Part shown: piece after piece, positions 5,429 to 9,119 of the stretch
Layout of the letters: each line of letters starts with the position of its first letter
Position numbering within the stretch: position 1 is the stretch's first letter
NCBI GenBank assembly: GCA_019090225.1
Contig: JAHRWI010000329.1
Span: 1-9,119 of the forward strand
Length of the DNA: 9,119 bases
Direction of reading: 5' to 3'
Source: Porticoccaceae bacterium
Lineage (GTDB): Bacteria; Pseudomonadota; Gammaproteobacteria; Pseudomonadales; Porticoccaceae
Notes under the pieces: model-generated
Database searches by the model: none
Seen by the model: the letters and a program-made list of their open reading frames with translations, nothing else
What the model was told of the DNA's origin: nothing
Program-made: the position numbers and the translations under genes

Positions 5429-5493
5429 ACCTGGTTATCCCTTTAAGTACCACTTTAATTATCCACACCGGGGAGTTACATCGTGACACCTGA
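5425..5493 (+). CDS. Possible 22-codon ORF bridging fliP and fliQ
   Basis: The frame begins with an ATG overlapping the fliP stop (ATGA, as at the fliN-fliO and fliO-fliP junctions), reads MNLVIPLSTTLIIHTGELHR-DT and stops 11 bp inside fliQ. It matches no family I know. It may carry ribosomes across the 54-bp gap and couple fliP to fliQ translation, or it may be chance. It has no dedicated Shine-Dalgarno; a GGGGAG inside it (5470-5475) serves fliQ. Confidence 0.25.
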   Translation: MNLVIPLSTTLIIHTGELHRDT

Positions 5494-5752
5494 ATCAGTC
5501 ATGGATATAGGCCGAGAAACGATGTATGTCATTGTGCTATTGGCTGCACCACTGCTGCTATCAGCGCTGGCCGTGGGGTTACTGATTGGCGTTTTTCAGG
5601 CTGCTACCCAAATTCAGGAAATGACCTTGAGCTTCATCCCTAAATTGCTGGTCATCGCCATCGCTCTGGTGACCGCGGGACCATGGATGTTGACCGTTAT
5701 TATCGAATTCACCCAACGTCTCTACAGCAACATTCCTGCGTTGGTAGGCTAG
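5483..5752 (+). CDS. fliQ: Flagellar biosynthetic protein FliQ
   Basis: FliQ is a small two-helix subunit (four copies) that wraps the FliP-FliR core of the export gate. The 89 residues match the family length. The start MTPESVMDIGRETMYVIVLL is typical, with membrane hairpin helices at about 16-38 and 52-75 joined by QAATQIQEMTLSFIPKL, the conserved cytoplasmic loop. The GTG start is chosen because a strong GGGGAG lies 7 nt upstream (5470-5475) and the N-terminus then fits the family; the in-frame ATG six codons later would drop conserved residues. Unlike its neighbours, it is separated from fliP by a 54-bp gap. Confidence 0.96.
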   Translation: MTPESVMDIGRETMYVIVLLAAPLLLSALAVGLLIGVFQAATQIQEMTLSFIPKLLVIAIALVTAGPWMLTVIIEFTQRLYSNIPALVG

Positions 5753-5764
5753 CGGAGCGATTGA

Positions 5765-6535
5765 TTGGAAATCACCGGTACCGAGCTAATGCGATGGGTG
5801 AGCACTTTGATGTGGCCTTTCATTCGAATCGGCAGCTTTTTATTAGTTTCTCCTATTTTCGGGGCACCTTCTATTACTCGCAGGGTTCGGATTGCTCTCG
5901 CTTTTATGATCGCCTGGTTACTCTTGCCTGGCCTTCCGGCTATGCCACCCGTCGAGCCATTCAGCGCAGTCGGCCTGATCGTCACCATTCAGCAAGTAGC
6001 ACTCGGTATAGCTATGGGCATGGTTTTCCAATTGGCATTTGCCACCGTCGTAATAGCCGGTCAAAACATCGCGATGACCATGGGTCTTGGTTTTGCCTCA
6101 GCCATAGATCCACAAAATGGCGTTCAGGTACCTATGGTCAGCCAACTTTACATGATACTGGCCACCCTGATATTTCTCAGCCTCAATGGTCACCTGCTAC
6201 TGATTAATGCTGTTCACGAGAGCTTTCGGCTCATGCCTGTGGGCGCGGCCTGGCCAATCGAATTACCCTGGCAAATAGTTCTCTGGGGGTCAAACATGTT
6301 CGCTAATGCATTACTTATCGCCCTGCCCGCATTAGCTGCATTGCTACTCATTAACCTGGCTTTTGGCGTCATGACTCGGGCCGCCCCCCAACTCAACATT
6401 TTTGTCGTCGGCTTCCCGATTTCACTGATGGCTGGCTTCCTACTGATATTTTTGACCCTCTCTAGCTACGCACCTCAGGTCAGTAATATCTTTGATGAAG
6501 CCTTTATCTTAGTTAAAGCGATTCTGAGCTTATAA
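5765..6535 (+). CDS. fliR: Flagellar biosynthetic protein FliR
   Basis: FliR is the single-copy subunit that closes the FliP5FliQ4FliR1 export gate. The 256-residue protein is nearly all hydrophobic, with about six membrane-type segments. Family features include WPFIRIGSFLLVSPIFGAPS near the N-terminus, GLGFASAIDPQNGVQVP in the middle and LNIFVVGFPISLMAGFLLI near the end. The TTG start is supported by CGGAG 7 nt upstream (5753-5757) and by the alignable N-terminus; the first in-frame ATG, at codon 9, would still be possible. It starts 12 bp after fliQ, and its TAA directly abuts the flhB ATG. Confidence 0.95.
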   Translation: MEITGTELMRWVSTLMWPFIRIGSFLLVSPIFGAPSITRRVRIALAFMIAWLLLPGLPAMPPVEPFSAVGLIVTIQQVALGIAMGMVFQLAFATVVIAGQNIAMTMGLGFASAIDPQNGVQVPMVSQLYMILATLIFLSLNGHLLLINAVHESFRLMPVGAAWPIELPWQIVLWGSNMFANALLIALPALAALLLINLAFGVMTRAAPQLNIFVVGFPISLMAGFLLIFLTLSSYAPQVSNIFDEAFILVKAILSL

Positions 6536-7675
6536 ATGGCTGAAAGCGAGACGGGTCAGGAGCGCTCCGAACAGCCCACCAACAAGCGCCTGGAGGAATC
6601 CCGAAAGAAAGGCCAGGTTCCCCGTTCCAAGGAGCTCAACACCCTATTGTCGCTGCTATTCGGTGCCACTGGCCTGATCTTCCTGGGCGGTCATCTGGTG
6701 GTGGGACTCACCGACATCCTCACCACGGGGCTTATCGTCACTCCCCTCGAAATGGAAAGCCCTATCGTATTAAGCGTTAACCTGGGTAGCGCTCTGAAAC
6801 AGGCATTGTGGTTATTGGTACCTCTATTTTCACTGCTTACCATCGGTGCTTTTGTAGGCCCACTGGTCATGGGTGGGTGGGCATTCAGCACCTCTGCTAT
6901 GGCCTTTAAAATCGAAAAAGTCGACCCACTCAAAGGCATGAAACGCATCTTCTCGGCAAAGTCCTTGATGGAATTAATCAAGGCTGTTGCCAAATTTCTG
7001 CTGGTCGCAACGGTTACGGTGGCGGTGATTTCAGCGTTGTTTGATCAATTCCTTTCCTTAGGCAGCCAGAATATCGACTCTTCATTGGCCCACTTAGGCT
7101 ACCTGGTTGGTCGTGCTTTCCTGGGGTTTTGTCTGGCACTCGTGCTCATAGCAGCCCTTGATATCCCCTTTCAATTATGGGATCACTCCAAGCAAATGCG
7201 GATGACGCTCCAGGAAGTAAAAGACGAAATGAAGGAGACCGAAGGTCGCCCAGAAGTTAAAGATCGAATCCGCAGTCTACAAAGAGAACGATCTCAACAG
7301 CGAATGTTTGAACAACTACCAGAGGCTACGGTGGTGATCACTAACCCTACTCATTACGCCGTGGCACTAAAATATGACGAAAAGAGTCCCCGCGCGCCCG
7401 TCGTCATCGCCAAGGGACGAGACCTGGTAGCCGCCCGAATCCGAGATATTGCCAGCGAACACAACATTACTACATTTTCCGCCCCACCTCTGGCCCGCGC
7501 CATTTATGCCAGCACCGAGATTGACCAGGAAATCCCCGCACAACTTTACCTTGCGGTAGCCCAGGTGCTGGCCTATGTATATCAACTGGAACACAGCCTC
7601 AAAGTCACTGACCCCAAACCAAAACCACCCGTCAACTTACCGGTTCCCGATGATCTAGCTAGAGGCCTTAATTGA
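6536..7675 (+). CDS. flhB: Flagellar biosynthetic protein FlhB (export substrate-specificity switch)
   Basis: FlhB sits at the export gate and switches secretion from rod/hook to filament proteins after self-cleavage. The 379-residue protein has the charged N-terminus (ERSEQPTNKRLEESRKKGQV, then PRSKEL), four membrane segments at about 38-58, 88-112, 144-170 and 188-212, and a cytoplasmic domain with the autocleavage motif NPTH at residues 270-273, cut between Asn and Pro in the family. The downstream signatures VVIAKGRDLVAARIRDIA and PPLARAIYASTEIDQEIP are intact. The tail after about 360 is Pro-rich. The ATG abuts the fliR stop. The hook-length ruler FliK, its usual partner, is not encoded in the window. 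Confidence 0.97.
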   Translation: MAESETGQERSEQPTNKRLEESRKKGQVPRSKELNTLLSLLFGATGLIFLGGHLVVGLTDILTTGLIVTPLEMESPIVLSVNLGSALKQALWLLVPLFSLLTIGAFVGPLVMGGWAFSTSAMAFKIEKVDPLKGMKRIFSAKSLMELIKAVAKFLLVATVTVAVISALFDQFLSLGSQNIDSSLAHLGYLVGRAFLGFCLALVLIAALDIPFQLWDHSKQMRMTLQEVKDEMKETEGRPEVKDRIRSLQRERSQQRMFEQLPEATVVITNPTHYAVALKYDEKSPRAPVVIAKGRDLVAARIRDIASEHNITTFSAPPLARAIYASTEIDQEIPAQLYLAVAQVLAYVYQLEHSLKVTDPKPKPPVNLPVPDDLARGLN

Positions 7676-9119
7676 TGGCAACTGTAAGCACCCCCCCCAC
7701 TAACAACGCCACTGTTATGCCCGGCGTTGGCAACCTTTTTGGCATGCTCTCAGGTATCGGTGCACCTCTGCTGGTCATCATTATCCTGTCGATGGTGATC
7801 CTGCCTCTGCCCCCCATCATTCTTGACGTGTTTTTCACCTTTAACATTTCATTGTCACTGATTGTCATGCTGGCGGTGGTCTACGCACGCCGACCTCTTG
7901 AATTTGCGGTTTTTCCCACCGTGTTATTGATCGCGACCTTGTTAAGACTGGCACTGAACATCGCCTCGACTCGGGTAGTTCTGCTTAAGGGCCACGAAGG
8001 AACTGACGCCGCCGGTAAAGTTATTCAAGCCTTTGGCGACTTTGTGGTGGGCGGTAACTACGCCGTCGGACTGGTTGTTTTTGCCATTCTGGTGATCATC
8101 AACTTTGTCGTGATCACCAAGGGCGGGGGCAGAATATCGGAAGTGTCTGCCCGTTTTACCCTGGATTCCATGCCCGGCAAGCAAATGGCCATCGACGCTG
8201 ACCTTAATGCGGGTCAGATCAGCCAGGAAGAAGCCCATCAACGGCGTCAGGATATTTCCAGCGAGGCGGATTTTTATGGTTCGATGGATGGTGCCAGTAA
8301 ATTTGTCCGCGGAGACGCAGTCGCTGGTATTTTAATTCTGGTCATCAATATCGTCGGCGGTATGGCTGTCGGCGCATTACAGCATGATCTAACAATGGCT
8401 CAATCGGCTCACAACTATGTATTGCTGACTATCGGAGATGGCCTGGTTGCCCAGATACCTTCGTTATTACTCTCAACGGCCGCAGCGATTATCGTCACCC
8501 GTGTTTCCGATGCTCAGGACATGGGCAAGCAAATTACCTCCCAGTTGTTTAACAACCCCCGGGCAATGACCATAACTGGCTGCATCATCGGCTCCCTTGG
8601 TCTGGTTCCTGGCATGCCCAATCTAGTATTTCTTAGCCTGGCGGCTCTGCTTATCGGGTCCTCCTACATCCTCTCCCAGGAAAAAACCGGTGAAACGACC
8701 GAAATTATCGAGCAAGCTCCGCCTCCACCCCAGGAAAACCGCGAATTAAGCTGGGACGATATGCTGCCCGTCGATGTCACTGGCCTGGAAGTTGGCTATC
8801 GACTTATTTCACTGGTTGATAAAGATCAGGGCGGCGAATTACTCGGGCGTGTCAGGGGGGTTCGTAAAAAGCTATCGCAAGACCTGGGTTTTCTTATGCA
8901 ACCAGTCCATATTCGTGACAACCTCGACTTATCACCAAACAGCTACCGAATCACTTTGCTGGATGTCTCCATCGGCGAAGCCGAAGTTTTTCCTGGTAAA
9001 GAATTAGCCATTAACCCGGGGCAGGTGTTTGGTACTTTAAACGGTGTAGAAACTAGCGACCCAACCTTTGGTCTTAATGCGGTCTGGATCGAACCTAATC
9101 AACGCAACGAAGCTCAGGC
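7675..9119 (+). CDS. flhA: Flagellar biosynthesis protein FlhA, N-terminal 481 residues, cut by window edge
   Basis: FlhA is the nonameric export-gate protein that couples the proton motive force to secretion and docks chaperone-substrate complexes. The frame opens at ATG 7675-7677, overlapping the last base of the flhB stop (TGATG), with AGAGG 9 nt upstream (7661-7665), and stays open to the window end. Membrane segments fill about residues 25-325. The FHIPEP-family signature RISEVSARFTLDSMPGKQM is at 153-171, followed by ADLNAGQI and the conserved aspartates D199 and D205 in DFYGSMDGASKFVRGDA. A Pro/Glu linker near 340-355 leads into the cytoplasmic domain (LSWDDMLPVDVTGLEVGYRL and after). 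About 210 residues should lie beyond the window, given a usual length near 690-700. flhA directly after flhB resembles Shewanella; in Pseudomonas the two are slightly separated. Confidence 0.96.
   Translation, partial: MATVSTPPTNNATVMPGVGNLFGMLSGIGAPLLVIIILSMVILPLPPIILDVFFTFNISLSLIVMLAVVYARRPLEFAVFPTVLLIATLLRLALNIASTRVVLLKGHEGTDAAGKVIQAFGDFVVGGNYAVGLVVFAILVIINFVVITKGGGRISEVSARFTLDSMPGKQMAIDADLNAGQISQEEAHQRRQDISSEADFYGSMDGASKFVRGDAVAGILILVINIVGGMAVGALQHDLTMAQSAHNYVLLTIGDGLVAQIPSLLLSTAAAIIVTRVSDAQDMGKQITSQLFNNPRAMTITGCIIGSLGLVPGMPNLVFLSLAALLIGSSYILSQEKTGETTEIIEQAPPPPQENRELSWDDMLPVDVTGLEVGYRLISLVDKDQGGELLGRVRGVRKKLSQDLGFLMQPVHIRDNLDLSPNSYRITLLDVSIGEAEVFPGKELAINPGQVFGTLNGVETSDPTFGLNAVWIEPNQRNEAQ

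Noticed and set aside
5683..6207. 174-codon plus-strand open frame overlapping fliQ and fliR
   Set aside because: It is the other-frame shadow of fliR; its His/Ser/Arg-rich product resembles nothing, while FliR fits the family along its full length.
1..9119. CRISPR array, tRNA or rRNA genes
   Set aside because: No regularly spaced repeats and no tRNA- or rRNA-like sequence were seen on either strand.

Overview
The window is chromosomal DNA of a flagellated gammaproteobacterium. This is inferred from the gene order fliL-fliM-fliN-fliO-fliP-fliQ-fliR-flhB-flhA, from the sigma-54 plus FleQ-type control signals ahead of fliL, and from an integron-type integrase with a LexA box, a combination typical of marine or environmental Gammaproteobacteria. 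The genus cannot be fixed from the sequence alone.

Left part (1-1098): a decayed mobile-element zone. The minus-strand N-terminal half of an integron integrase (intI) runs off the left edge and carries a one-base frameshift. Its promoter region holds a near-ideal LexA (SOS) box. About 210 bp outward from the intI start lies a 7-bp integron core-type site (GTTAAGC). At that site begins a truncated IS3-family element (orfA on the minus strand plus one terminal end). Its other edge sits inside the 3' remnant of an IS256-family transposase gene (plus strand, also frameshifted), followed by that element's terminal repeat.

Middle part (1099-2292): a small minus-strand gene for a single PilZ domain (c-di-GMP receptor) has a 17-bp-period direct repeat just upstream. 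It is followed by about 740 bp of AT-rich DNA with no convincing gene. The right end of that stretch holds a FleQ-type palindrome and a canonical -24/-12 sigma-54 promoter.

Right part (2293-9119): one compact flagellar operon. It encodes the stator-associated protein FliL, the switch/C-ring proteins FliM and FliN, the export-gate proteins FliO, FliP, FliQ and FliR, the substrate-specificity switch FlhB, and the first 481 residues of FlhA, which runs off the right edge. Most genes overlap or abut, except for a 54-bp gap between fliP and fliQ that holds a tiny open frame. fliQ and fliR use GTG and TTG starts. Together these genes build the rotor switch and the type III export gate, and they are probably transcribed from the sigma-54 promoter.

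I found no sign of a wholly new system. The points most worth a second look are the SOS-box integron remnant with nested IS pieces, the orphan PilZ gene with its repeat, the FleQ/sigma-54 control region and the fliP-fliQ mini-ORF.
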